From assembly GCF_030052815.1 (NCBI RefSeq), contig NW_026614728.1:1-64000 (forward strand): a stretch of DNA of 64,000 bases, read 5' to 3'. Shown one piece after another: positions 49,271 through 60,759 of this stretch (positions are counted from its first letter, which is position 1; the number at the start of each line of letters is the position of its first letter). A program made the translations under genes and the position numbers. The notes beneath the pieces were generated by a model that made no database searches, was not told the DNA's origin, and saw nothing but the letters and a program-made list of their open reading frames with translations. The DNA is from Hevea brasiliensis. Taxonomy: Eukaryota; Streptophyta; Magnoliopsida; Malpighiales; Euphorbiaceae.

Positions 49271-49879
49271 ATATCACACTCGATGTCGAAGCACCTTAAC
49301 TTATCTTATTATAATTCTTAGTATTCACATTTTATTTTATTGATTTGGGGTTAAGTTATTAACCGGAGAAACTGACAGAGTTTCCCTTAAATTATTCACA
49401 ATTTTGACGATTTTCACCTGTTAAAAATCTCAATAATAATTTTAAATATATATATAATTTTACCCAATTTCAAATTTCATTTCAATATCTCAAACTCAAA
49501 TTTTTGTTCATTCCATGCATAAATAAATTCATCATCACATTCATAAATAAAATACTCAATTTCATTAATTTATAAAATTTATAAATAATTACATAAGTTC
49601 ATAATTTACATGACAAAATGAAAGTCTAACTATGAAATACAAAATCACTGATAGGCCTAGTGGGTCCTACCTAAATACATTGCACTAATGAGATGACACA
49701 GTCTGACACTAATGCAGATCCAAAGCTCAAACTCCCAGTCTATGGTCTATTGGGCTCTCACTCTTGATCTCCAGTACCTACGCGTGGCAAAAATTGACGT
49801 GCTAAGCTTAAAGCTTATTAGTGCGAATATAATATAAAAATAAACTAAATAATGAAATATGTAGAAATTATGCTGTTAT
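49271..49879 (-). repeat. F: reverse A-type LTR, segment 2
   Basis: The minus strand matches the A-type LTR around 10520-11120 with considerable divergence, including the GTAGGTACTGGAGAT block and the double hairpin. It is interrupted at 49880 by a C-type solo LTR. F is the most diverged A-type copy seen. Confidence 0.75.
49781..49821 (-). other. Double hairpin in LTR F (first stem strong)
   Basis: On the minus strand CTAATAAGC pairs with AGCTTAG (imperfect), followed by CGTCAATTTTTGCCACG, a weak form of hairpin 2. Confidence 0.5.
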
Positions 49880-51957
49880 TGTAGGAGCAGAAGCATGAAA
49901 AACATAAGTTTATATCATTGAATTCAAAATTTTCACATAGGGTCACATGCATCATGCAAGATTTATATTTATCTATTTGATTTCAATGATAAACAACATA
50001 TTAAAACTCTTTTAATATGTTTTGGATCTGTATTTTCCATTTAAGATTTTAAAATTAATCAGATTAATTTTAGAATCCTAGATTAGATTAAGAACAAATA
50101 CACTAACCTCTTGATGCACTGCAGCGTATTTGTACCTTTGGGATGCGTATTCAGGACACCAGATGTTGTCCCTCTAGCTTGTCCACACCAAGTTCACCTA
50201 TGGCAGACCTTGAACAGCTTCTAAAGCTTTTTCTATTAATTAGAAAATCAAGTTTTGCCTTTTAAGAGATTAAAGATGTGAACAGGACACTAGAAACAAT
50301 TTTTAGTATTTTTAATTCAAGAGATTGTTTGCTAATCCCTTGAAATTGATGAGAGATGAAGAAGAAGAGAGAATGGGAGCTTCAAGGGTGGTGGCACCAA
50401 GGGAGGCAGCAGCTGGTTGTGATATTTCTTTTTCATAACAACACTTATATAGCTAGGTCACAACTTAAAACCCTTGCCACATGTCACCTTCTGATTGATT
50501 CTAGGTTTAATTGACCCAATCACATTGTGTCAAGTGTCAAACCTATATTTAATCTTAATTTTAATCATCTTACATGATTAAAAGACATTTGGCAAGCTTA
50601 TGTGTAGTGCCATGTGTCACCATCTCATGGTGCCATAGGTCACCCAGTGAAATGACCAAAATGCCCCTATGTTTTAATTTTGAGTTCTCAACCCAAAATA
50701 ATTATTTCTCTTCTTCTAATCAATTTATATCAAATATAAATTAATTAATTAATCTCTATTAATTAATTTCTCATTAATTAAATTGATATTTAAACACTTT
50801 AAATATAAATTTAACTTATACTATACATCCAATAATCTAGATTTGGTTTCAAGCCATGCTAGAGGCTTTGCAATCTAATTGTAAATCAAACCTATTTAAT
50901 TAATCAATTAAACTCTTTAATAAATTAATTAAATCATATTTAATTTGGTGATTACTTGTGTATGTGTGTGACTTACTAGGCTCATCACTAATTGGCAATG
51001 AGACATGATATCAACTCTTAATATCACCAGAACTCTTTCTTACCATAAATGATTTCTCTAAATCATTTTATGCACCTCATCGACCATGGTTAACACCTAG
51101 CATAGCATGCCATGGCCACCCAATTAGTAATAAGGTTTACCTTAAATGAACCTATAATCATATGTTACCATGCACTAGAATTACTTTGTTACAAAATCCC
51201 AATTCAAGCTGGAGTCATGGTTTATGTCAAATCCCATTTGCTATGAATATTATGTTCTCTTTTAATTTCAGTTCTTGATTAAAAAGATTTTCTCATCAGA
51301 AACTCTTTTTTGATTAAATCTATCCTGTCTGCCAGAACTTGAAACATCAAGAACAATTAAATGAACATAGAATTTTATCCTCACATTTAGAGGAACAGAT
51401 TCCATCTTGATCAACACCTACCTCTATATATAACTAGTAGGAGCCAACACATGCCCATATACCCATACATAGTACAAGTATGAAAGTAGTATCAAACTCA
51501 AACCACCTATATACAAGATAACTGTGCTATCTCAGGTCTAAAGATTATATGCACTGATATGATTTATGACAATACATTGACAAGAGTAAACTCCATGTGC
51601 TTATCATAAGTGTCACTGGTTCGGCCTACTCATCATGTATAAGTGCCTATCATGTTTGTCATATGGCATGAGACTCACCATTCCATCTTATTTATATCTC
51701 ATATAATCTTTCTGGATAAGTCATGTCCTTATTGTGAAGTATCCTCGATTGTGAACCTATTTATGATACTTTGTACTAGAAATACTGTCACTCATATTCT
51801 TAATAACTTAAGAATAGAATTTCTAACAAAATATCAATGGACCTTTTCTATTACACATAAATATGTTATGTAAACGGAAAAGTGGAAATGACTTTTATCA
51901 ATAAAAACATATACAAGATACATACTAAATGATATGCTCTAGGGCATACTACTAACA
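49880..51957 (-). repeat. C-type solo LTR (2078 bp), reverse, perfect target duplication
   Basis: On the minus strand it starts TGTTAGTAGTATGCCC and ends CTGCTCCTACA. The target duplication GTTAT lies at 49875-49879 and 51958-51962. Its homologue is 20992-23101. Like that copy it has a TATA box (50445-50451, minus strand) and lacks any internal region. Confidence 0.95.
50445..50451 (-). promoter_or_regulatory. TATA box of the reverse C-type LTR
   Basis: Minus strand TATATAA in the same context as 22527-22533. Confidence 0.6.
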
Positions 51958-53273
51958 GTTATTTCATACAGACTGAATTTTTAGTAATTATTTGTAATAT
52001 TCTTAATTTAGTGATTTTTATGCTTTTTATTTAGTTGTAAATTTTTGAGAATTATTTTAATTGCCCAAGTAACCTATACCAGTTGATTGGACTGAAAAAA
52101 TAGGTAAACTAGCACTGAGTACCAAGTACCTCAGATTATAACATCATCGGTCACATAGTGTCTGCCAGGTGTGCAATAGAATGGCTAACAAGCCATAATA
52201 ACAATCAGGCATAAAATCGAGTATGTCAAAGAATATCAAAATGGCCAAAAGCTATAATATCACAAAATGGCACTAAAAGCCATAATACCACAAAATGGCA
52301 CTAAAAGCCATAAATTATGAAATGGCACGAAGCCATAGGTAGTACTGCAATCGGAACCCTATTGGCATGCTAACCTATCCAAACCATTCATACTAGGCAT
52401 ACTAGGGCATATTAACAAAGTTAGATTTTGGTTCTTTGCATTTGATGTTATTGGGGTTACTATTTACATTAGTATTCATGCAAATCTTGATTATCTCATA
52501 AATGATAGGTATACAAGTTCTAAACACATGGTCATACCACATTTTGAGTTATAAACTTGTTGGCATTAGTTGCCAATTGAAAATCAAAGCCTCCTAGAAG
52601 TAATTTTAAAATTTCAATTTTTGTTACTTATGTTTACTGTTCCATTAGACCAATCTACAGTGGGAATTTGGCTAAACTTTCTTCTTCAAAGTTGTTCCTT
52701 AATGTCTCTGATTTAATTCTCTTTTTGAATCACTCCATTTAGAGTTTTTTAGCACAAGTTATGGCATTTTTACCATAACTGCCCAGATTGGCCAATGTCC
52801 AGAATTTCTGTGCAGATTTTGGTTTTGGCAGTTTTGATGAGCTAACTTTGGTTGGCAATTTGATTAGGTTATGGTCATAATTTGGGTTTATATTCTTCAT
52901 AAAAGTTGTTATACTATGTCTAAGCTTTCCATGGGTTCAAGAATTAGGTCATTTGGACCTCTCTACAAAAAGTTATGGCCATTTGAACAAACACTGTTCA
53001 TATAGTTATTTTTCCAGGTCCAAATTTTGGATACCCGGATTCAAGCCAAATTTAGGTCACTTTATGTTAGTTTTCTGGCAGGGCTTCTTCATGAAAAATG
53101 TGACATTATGTCCCTAGTTTCATCTCTAATTAGCCTTACACTAATTGAAGTTACACAATTTAACTTATGGCTGCCCAAACCCATTGGACTCAAAGTCCAG
53201 AATTTCCAGCACAAAGGGCAGCACAACAAATGTACAATTCATTGCTGCAATCACTTTCATTTTAAGGTCAAAC
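51958..53273 (-). repeat. F: reverse A-type LTR, segment 3
   Basis: This continues F after the solo LTR and aligns in reverse with about 1500-2600 of LTR A1. Just inside it, at 52255-52340, a short run of GGCACTAAAAGCCATAA-like units is a local tandem expansion. F is cut at 53273 by element G; about 1 kb of F should lie beyond the right edge of the window. Confidence 0.75.
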
Positions 53274-55390
53274 TGTAACACCCTTATGTTCGGTAGTGCG
53301 TTATACTGTTTCGGTGACAGTGTCTGTTCGGATTGCTAGGATGCCTAGAACTACATTTAAACGTTAGTGAGGAGACATAGAATAATGAAATACAAGAAGG
53401 AAAACACAAGAAAAAAAAAAGGAAAAATAATGGCAATGAAATGAAACTAAGTTAAATAAGCCAATACCGTAGCGATGGGTGACCACACGGGAAAGTTATG
53501 GCGTAGGCAATAGTCAACCCCAGGACTGCAGGAAACCCTCGAAATTTAGTTTCAAGACATAATTAAAGACTTATTGAAGTATAAATGTCATTAGAAATAT
53601 CAAAAAAAAATTAATTAATTAGTACAAAGAAAAACGAGAAATCGCGAAAAAGACAAAACTCGGTGTTATCGAAAATCAGGAATACAACCCGAATCGGGGC
53701 ATTGTGGTCATTTGACACCCATAGTTGGCCTTTGACCTAAATTTCAATGAAAAATAAATGGTATTACATTTGGGAAAATCAAATGAAAAATGGAATTAAA
53801 GATAAAATATAAATTAAGAGAAATTAAGGTTAAAATTGTAATTTTTGAAATCTCAGATTATAATACCATTAATCTAGGTTTAGTGGAGCACTAAGTGGAT
53901 ACATTAATACTTAAAATGGGGGCAAAATCTTCCACTCACTTCATCATCCTCACCAAGCTCTCCCATGGCTGAAAGTGGTGTCCTAACTTTCCTCCATGGA
54001 AACCACCCATGCAAGCTTGAGATCACCTTCATTTCAAGCTAAATTCTTGAACTTTCTTCATTAATCTGTGCCTACACACCTTGGGCAGCAATAAGAGAGC
54101 AAGAAAGATAAGTTTTGATGGAGTTTTGAAGAAGTCCAAAAGAGTTAAGTGGTTATTTTCAATTCTTGTTTCATTAAAAGTGTAACTAAGGTTGTGGGTA
54201 ATTGAATTATGGAAGAATTTTTGAGGTTTGATGAATTGTTGGTGATGGAGCATTTTGGCAGCCATGGAACTTCATCATGTACAGCTTGTATTTGCATGTA
54301 AATGGTTGTTGAGATGTTAAATTAAGTGTTTAAATGTATTGGAGTTGGTTTTCATGTATAAAGTTTGATTTGTAAGCTTGAAAAGTAAAAATGGAAGCTG
54401 ATGTGTATGTGTAATTTTTAGACAGCCTTAAAATGGAAATTGATAAGGTTCAAATTCATGAAATGTTGTTGAAATATTGTACAAAAGAATGGTAGCATAT
54501 ATGTGTGTGGAATAGTAGTGATAGGTATGTAATTTGATGATGGAAGTTTGTGTGATAATTAGAAGTATTTATGTGTATATATTATTGGGATTGAACTAAT
54601 GAATTGTGACTGCATTTGGTGTATTTTGGAAGTGGTTATATTCTGTCCATGTTGACCTATAATGTAGAGAATTGAATGGTTTTGGTTAGTTCCAAATGCA
54701 GAGTGGTATGGAGAAGTGAGGAGGTAGTTGGTGAATGTGTGTTGGTTTGGTGTTTGGAAAGCATGTAGAAGGCAGTGTGCAAATGGATCTGTAACCCTAA
54801 GTGTGTGGCTCCAATTGGTATGAGGATAATTGGAGGTGAAACTAGGCATAAAATGTGCTAACTTTCATGAAGGTAGCCAACCTAAAATCTGTCCACAAAG
54901 TGACATAAGAATTGACCAAATCTAGATTAGTGACTTGAAAGCCTGAAAATTGACCATTTGGGCAGCAGTTAGTGTTTTGACCATAACTTACTCAAAACAG
55001 GTCCAATTGATCAGAAATTTTTACCATGAATAGCTTAGACATAGATCTACAATTCGTATGAAGACACCAGAGCCCAGAAATGGCCAGAACCAAGCCAAAT
55101 AGCTTGCATAAGTTCAAGTACCGAAACTGGCCGAACCAAAAGTGACCTAAAAATGACCTAAGCCTACCATTTTAGTGCATTTTGTCCAACATTGGTAAAT
55201 TGACTATATCTTGGCCTACACTACTTAGAATGACCTGAAATTTTGCTCCGCGTGCAATAAGACATAGATCTACAAGTTTGTAGTTTGGAACAAAACTCGT
55301 AAACTGAGGGAACTAGGTCATCCAGCTAGGTCAAAATAGTATACTGAAGTCCGGTAAATTTCAATAAAATGCAATACACTTGAAAATGAA
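53274..55390 (+). repeat. 5' LTR of G, segment 1
   Basis: Starts TGTAACACCCTTATGTTCGG and aligns closely with 62567-64000. The donor-like site reads AGAGTTAAGT near 54144, where the 3' LTR has AGAGGTAAGT (63439), so this copy has lost the GT. It is interrupted at 55390/59021 by solo LTR H. Confidence 0.92.
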
Positions 55391-57622
55391 TGTAACACCC
55401 CTATGTTCGGTAGTGTGTTCTACTGTTCCAGTGAACAGTGTTGTCCGAATAGCTAGAATGCCTAGAACTACACTTCGATATGAGTGAGGAGACATAAAAT
55501 AATGAAATACAAGAAAAGAAAATACAAGAAAAACAAAGGAAAAATAATAGCAAAGAAATGTAACCAAGTTAAGCGAGCCGAGAACCCTAGCGATGGATGA
55601 CCGCACCGGGAAGTCACGGCGTGGACCGTTGACTAGCCCTGGACTGCGGGAAACCCTAAAAAATATTTTTAGGACTTAAAGAGACATCAATTGAAGTATA
55701 AATATCATTAGAAATATCAAAGAAAAATTAATTAATTAGTACAAAGAAAAGTGAGAAATCAAAAAACAGACAAAATCTGGTGTTACCGAAAAATCGGGAA
55801 TACAACCCGAACAGGGGCATTATGGTCATTTGACACCCCGAGTTGTCTTTTGACCTAAATGTCCATTGAAAATACGTGATATTATATTTGGAAAATGTCA
55901 TGAAAAATTAAATTAGGGGTACCTAATGTAAGTAGCCAAAAGTGGAATATAATTTGAGTAATTAGCACTTAAACATATAATATAATTAAAAATGGGTGAA
56001 TGGAGCACTATGGGGATTAAATAAACACTAAGTGGGCAGGTTACTTCCACTCACACTTCATCTTCAACCTTTCAAAACCACCATTGCCGAAATGAAACCC
56101 ATCCAAACCTCCATAGCCGAAACTTGAGTGAAGCTTCATAACCTCCTCCATTCCACCTCCAAACACCAAAGTTGCTTCACTAATCTTGATCCCCACCTCA
56201 CAAGGAAGAAGTAGATACTAATTTCAAGGGAGTTTGGTGAAGATTTAACAAGCCTCATCAATAGGTAAGTTTGTATTTTTTATTGTTGTTTTGTTAAAGT
56301 TTGTAAGGATGTTATGGGTGTTTGATTTATGGAGAAATTTTTGAGGTTTGATGTTTAAAGGGGGAAGTGTACTTTTGGCAGCCATGGAAACACCTTAAAG
56401 ACAGTTTATTTTTGCTTGTAAATGGTGAATTAAAGGATTGATTAAATATATATTGTGTAGGAAATTATTTGGGTGATGTATATTTAGTATATGTGTATTG
56501 AAATTTGAATGCTTAGAAATTATGGGAATGTAATGCATGAAATGGCAGCCCGGTTTGGTGAACCATAAGGATGTTATTACATGTTTGGATTATGGAATAT
56601 TAATGTTGAATTGTGATAGTGGTTATGGCAGTCTGAGTGCATTTATGATGGTGTGAGGTTGGACATGTAAAAATGTTATTGTTAGGTGATTGAATTGTTA
56701 TAAATTGGGTTTGAAAAATTCTGTACTAAATGGTGCACATTGAATGTAATTTTAAGCTGCCAAAATTACCTATAATATGTTGTGAATTATGTTTAGGTTA
56801 TGGTACAACCAGAATTGGCTTGAATGTTGAGTTTGGTAAGTGTTAAAAGTGATCCTTAATGTGTATGAAGGAAATGCAATAAGGCAGTTTGTGTTTTGGG
56901 CCTAGAACTTTAAGTGTGTGGCTCCAATTGGTATGATACCAATTGGAGGTGAAACTAGGCACAAAATTTGCCAACTTTCATGAAGAAAGCTTGCCAAAAT
57001 TCTGCTTCCAAGGTAGCTTGAAAAATGACCAAATCCGAATTAAGTGCAACTAAGGCCTGAAAATTGACTATTTGGGCAGCAGTTAGTGTTTAGACCATTA
57101 CTCACTCAAAACAGGTCCAATTGACCTGAAATTTTGACCATGAATAGTTAAGACCCATATCTACAAGTCTTATGAAGACACCAAAGCCCAGAAATGATCA
57201 TAAGAAAGTCAAAAAGCTTGCAGAAGTTCGGGTCCAAAAACTGGCCAAACCAAAATTAACCTAAAATGACCTAAAATGACCAATTTTGGTGCAATTTGAC
57301 CAGCAATAGTAAAATGACCATAACTTGGTCTACAAGTTTGTAGTTTTGACCGAAACCCGAAAACTGAAGGAACTAGGTCGTCCAGCTAGGTCAAACTAGT
57401 ATCCTGGAATCCAACAAATTGCAAGAAAATGCAATATACAAGGAAATGAATTTGGTAACATGTACCAACCCTAAAAGACTATTGAATGTGACAAATTAGT
57501 AACATTAAAACCTAATTTACCTAGAACGCATTTAGGGTCAACATATTAGATTGACTAAGCAAATAATAGAATTCAGTGAATTAATTATCGAGCATTATCG
57601 TTAGAGACAGTTTAAATGAGTA

Positions 57623-57650
57623 CTGAAACACTTCAAATTGTGTTTCTCAG
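57623..57650 (+). other. Conserved CTGAAACAC hairpin in LTR H
   Basis: CTGAAACAC pairs with GTGTTTCTCAG (one bulge) around TTCAAATT. Equivalents occur in B1 (about 5654), B 3' LTR (27304-27334), D (about 24558), E (about 33719) and G (about 59208) at the same relative place. Confidence 0.65.
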
Positions 57651-57939
57651 TTAGCAAAGACTTAGGAAAAGGGAAGGAAACACTGAGTCAAGACCAAGAG
57701 ACAGTTATCAGAGGTTTGTGCACAACAGTTAATTCTTTTGAATTTTTCAATTGAAATGAATTATGACTATTTGTACGTTATTGTTTTAAATTGTGGAAAT
57801 GTGTTTGAATGGATACTTATTGCTTGAAAAACATTGTAAATGGTTTGAAACTGTGAAAAATTGTGTGAATGATATTGATGGATAAGAATGGATTGACAAG
57901 CAGTGGAAAAGGTTTGAAACCACAGCTATCATGTATATT

Positions 57940-58140
57940 GATTGTATTCCTCACTAGCTTGTCTAGTGGGACGAATTGAATTCCCTCTCTGGCTGAAGTG
58001 TTGAGGTGTGTGCCTGTTGAGGACGAATTGAATGAGTACTCATATTTTTGCTAGCTAGCTATGTTGTTCCTCATTAGTCATCGACTTTTGGGACGAATTG
58101 AATACCTCATTAGCCATCGGCTTTTGGGACGAATTGAACT
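57940..58140 (+). repeat. Hairpin array with GGACGAATTGAA repeats in LTR H
   Basis: GGACGAATTGAA occurs four times (about 57969, 58021, 58091, 58127). Three copies follow or sit beside a short hairpin: CACTAG with CTAGTG, and AGCC with GGCT. Related arrays with different stems are in LTRs D, B and E. Confidence 0.6.
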
Positions 58141-58399
58141 TTGGAACATGATTAAACTGTGTGTGATTTATTGATATATATTATGAGATTGTGAAATGGA
58201 GTTAAATTCTTATTGACATTCACTGTCTTTTGAATTTAATCATAATTTGATTTATTGAAATTATTGTGATATTGAGAAATGGAGTTTAAATTCTTATTGA
58301 CATTTACTGTCTTGAATTTGACTATGGTTTTAAGTATCCACTATTTATATAACTTGTGACTTGTGATTTAAAGTTGTATTTGGTTAATGTTGTGCACCA

Positions 58400-58439
58400 C
58401 TGAGACATTGTCTCAGCGATAGCTTTTCATTGCTGTCGC
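58400..58439 (+). other. Tandem double hairpin in LTR H
   Basis: CTGAGA pairs with TCTCAG around CATTG, then GCGATAGC with GCTGTCGC (eight pairs, one G-U). The acceptor-like CAG ends at 58441. Confidence 0.75.
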
Positions 58440-58570
58440 AGGTAGAAAGACTGTGGCAAAGAGACTAAGTCGCTAGAGCATTCAAATGAGAGATCATCGT
58501 ATATTGAGTACACCTCATTTTGCATTTTGTACTGTAATGTATGTTCACTGTATGTATATTTTGTTCTTGG

Positions 58571-58860
58571 TGGTGTTAAAAACCTTGTTGAACTGAAGTA
58601 AATTAGCTAACACATTTAGACTACTAGTAATTTCTGTAAAAATTTTGGCAGAGTGCCATCTGTATTTTGGATAAAACAGTTCTTCAAAAACCTGTAAAAA
58701 GGCACTTCAATATGTTTCTCAAACTCAACTCCAACAGTTAAACAACACAATATATTTTTCAACTCAATTCCATAATAATTTTTCAAAGACTGAGATTAAA
58801 GAGATACAGTACAAAATTTAAAAGTCAAAATAATTCATAATTTATTTTACAACTTCAAGG
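58571..58860 (-). repeat. Inverted segment inside LTR H
   Basis: This ~290-bp piece matches the reverse complement of the corresponding parts of LTRs G and D. It carries ATTTTGGCAGAGTGCC in the orientation expected on the opposite strand. The flanks on each side are in normal orientation, and flipping the piece restores alignment with G at both junctions. Confidence 0.85.
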
Positions 58861-59301
58861 TACAATTTTATTTTATAGTGCTCACCACTGTAAAAAAAAG
58901 TAAGAAAAGTTTTGAAAATCCCTTGTAGTGTATTTAATGGGTTATCAGTAGGCGAAGTTGGTAATTCATTAGGTATATTATGGGATCATGTTATGCCTTA
59001 CAGAGGGGTAGGGTGTGACAATGAAATTGGTAATATATACCAACACTAAAGGGCTATAAAATGTGACATATTTGTAACGTTAGAATTGACTCACTTAGAG
59101 TGTATCAAGGGTCAACATTATTGGTTGACTAATGAAATGAATTGAAGGGAATAGTACCAAGAAAATTTAAATATTGGATTTTACGATTAGAAACAATTTA
59201 AATGAGTACTGAAACACTTTAAATTGTGTGTTTCAATTGAAAAGGATATTGAGAAGCATAAGGGACATTGAGTCAAGGCCTAGAGGCGACTCAAATTAGG
59301 T

Positions 59302-59680
59302 TTGTGCACAATACTTTTTATATTCACTGCTTTTACTAGAAACTTTATTTGGAGAAATGAGTTGTGAGTTTATGACTTGGAAAATTTTATTTGAGAAAAG
59401 TGTATTGCCTATTTTAGAAATGGAAATTCGAAAATGCGGTTTGTTTGATTGTTGCCTGAATTATAATTGAACATTATAGTTTTAAATTGTGTCTGTGCAC
59501 AATACGTTTTATATTCACTGCTTTTACTAGAAAATTTATTTGGAGAAATGAGTTATGAATAATTTTTTATTGTTTTGGCTTTGGGAATCTTAATTGGAAA
59601 TTATTGTGTTGCCTACTTTGCAAATGAAAATTTTGAGATAAAATATGATTTGTGATTTGTATGAAATATTTAAATATTGT
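59302..59680 (+). repeat. ~190-bp tandem duplication in G 5' LTR
   Basis: TGTGCACAATAC...TATATTCACTGCTTTTACT occurs at 59303 and again at 59494, followed in both by TTTATTTGGAGAAATGAG. Spacing is about 191 bp. The related LTRs D and H show a single copy. Confidence 0.85.
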
Positions 59681-60108
59681 GATTTGGAATTATTTTGATT
59701 CACACTTGGCATGACAATATTACTATATTCCTCCTCCATTTATGGGGTGAGTGTGATTATATTCCTCCCTCTTTGACTTACCAGTCTGAGATGAGTGTAG
59801 ATGAGTACTCATTATCTAGCTAGCTTCCTCCCTCATTGATTTCGATTATTGGGGTGAGTGTGCCTTATCGTGATGTACACATGGCATGTTCGGTAAAATT
59901 TGTGTCATGGCCTAAATTGTGTTATTGATTGGCAAAACTGTGTTATTCAGTTATTTGATCAAATTGTGTTATTGATTGGTAACACTGTGTTATTTAATTG
60001 TTTGATCAAATTTGTGTTACATGAGCTTTGAAACATTGTGAATTGTTTGGATTGTAAATTGTCAACAAAAGTTTTACATACCGCATTTTAAATTTTTATT
60101 GTGCACCA

Positions 60109-60151
60109 CTAAGTAAATTTTACTCAGCGATAGCTTTTTCATTGCTGTCGC
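60109..60151 (+). other. Tandem double hairpin in G 5' LTR
   Basis: CTAAGTAAA pairs with TTTACTCAG (one A-C mismatch), then GCGATAGC with GCTGTCGC. Confidence 0.72.
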
Positions 60152-60759
60152 AGGTAGACAGACGGACAGAGCGGCAGAGTAGGCTACTTGTACCACATTT
60201 TGAGATTTCGCTATATTGAGTATATCATATTGTGTAGTTTTTGTTGTAATGTATGTGCACTGTATGTATACATTGTACTTGGTCTTGAGCAGTTGTAAAC
60301 TAAAATTATAAATTATTTTGGCTTGTAAAAATATTGTGACATATTTCTTTTATCTCATCTTTTGGGAACACTGGAAAATTGATTGTTGAACTGAGTTGAC
60401 AATTATTGAGAAAATTATTGTGTTGAATTGTTATTGGAGTTTGGGATTGAGGAATTATATATTTGAAGTGCTTTTTACAGGTTTTTGAAGAACTATTTTA
60501 TTCAAAATACAGATGGCACTCTGCCAAAATTTTCACAAAAATTATTAATATTTTAAATTTGTTATTTGGTTTCACTTTAGTAAAAGAAAATTTTTAACAC
60601 CTGTCAATAGTGCTCACCATTGTAAAATGAAGTAAGAAGAGTTTTAAAATCCCTTATAGTGTATTTAATGGGTTATCAGTAGACGAAGTTGGTAATTCAT
60701 TAGGTATACAACGGGATCATGTTATGCCTTACGGAGGGGTAGGGTGTGACATGTTTTAG

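Larger units (their letters stand above)
55391..59020 (+). repeat. H: solo LTR (3630 bp) with perfect target duplication
   Basis: Starts TGTAACACCCCTATGTTCGG and ends GGGTAGGGTGTGACA, flanked by ATGAA on both sides (55386-55390 and 59021-59025). Related to LTRs D, E and G. The donor-like ATAG|GTAAGT is at 56265. Three ~200-bp units start near 56898, 57095 and 57309. A hairpin lies at 57623-57650, the hairpin array at 57940-58140, the double hairpin at 58400-58439, and an acceptor-like CAG at 58439-58441. Positions 58571-58860 are inverted relative to all related LTRs. Confidence 0.95.
59021..60751 (+). repeat. 5' LTR of G, segment 2
   Basis: This continues 53274-55390 after H and ends GGGTAGGGTGTGACA. 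It contains a ~190-bp tandem duplication (59302-59680) and the double hairpin at 60109-60151 with an acceptor-like CAG at 60151-60153. Confidence 0.92.

Noticed and set aside
52255..52340. Satellite or centromeric repeat
   Set aside because: Only about three units of a short CAAAATGGCACTAAAAGCC motif, a local expansion inside LTR F.
57940..58140. CRISPR-like array
   Set aside because: The repeats are short, irregular in spacing and inside a plant LTR. Spacer-like intervals are themselves related.
58380..58445. Hammerhead ribozyme, as in plant retrozymes
   Set aside because: The conserved core (CUGANGA and GAAA in the right order) is not visible. The two hairpins are simple stem-loops.
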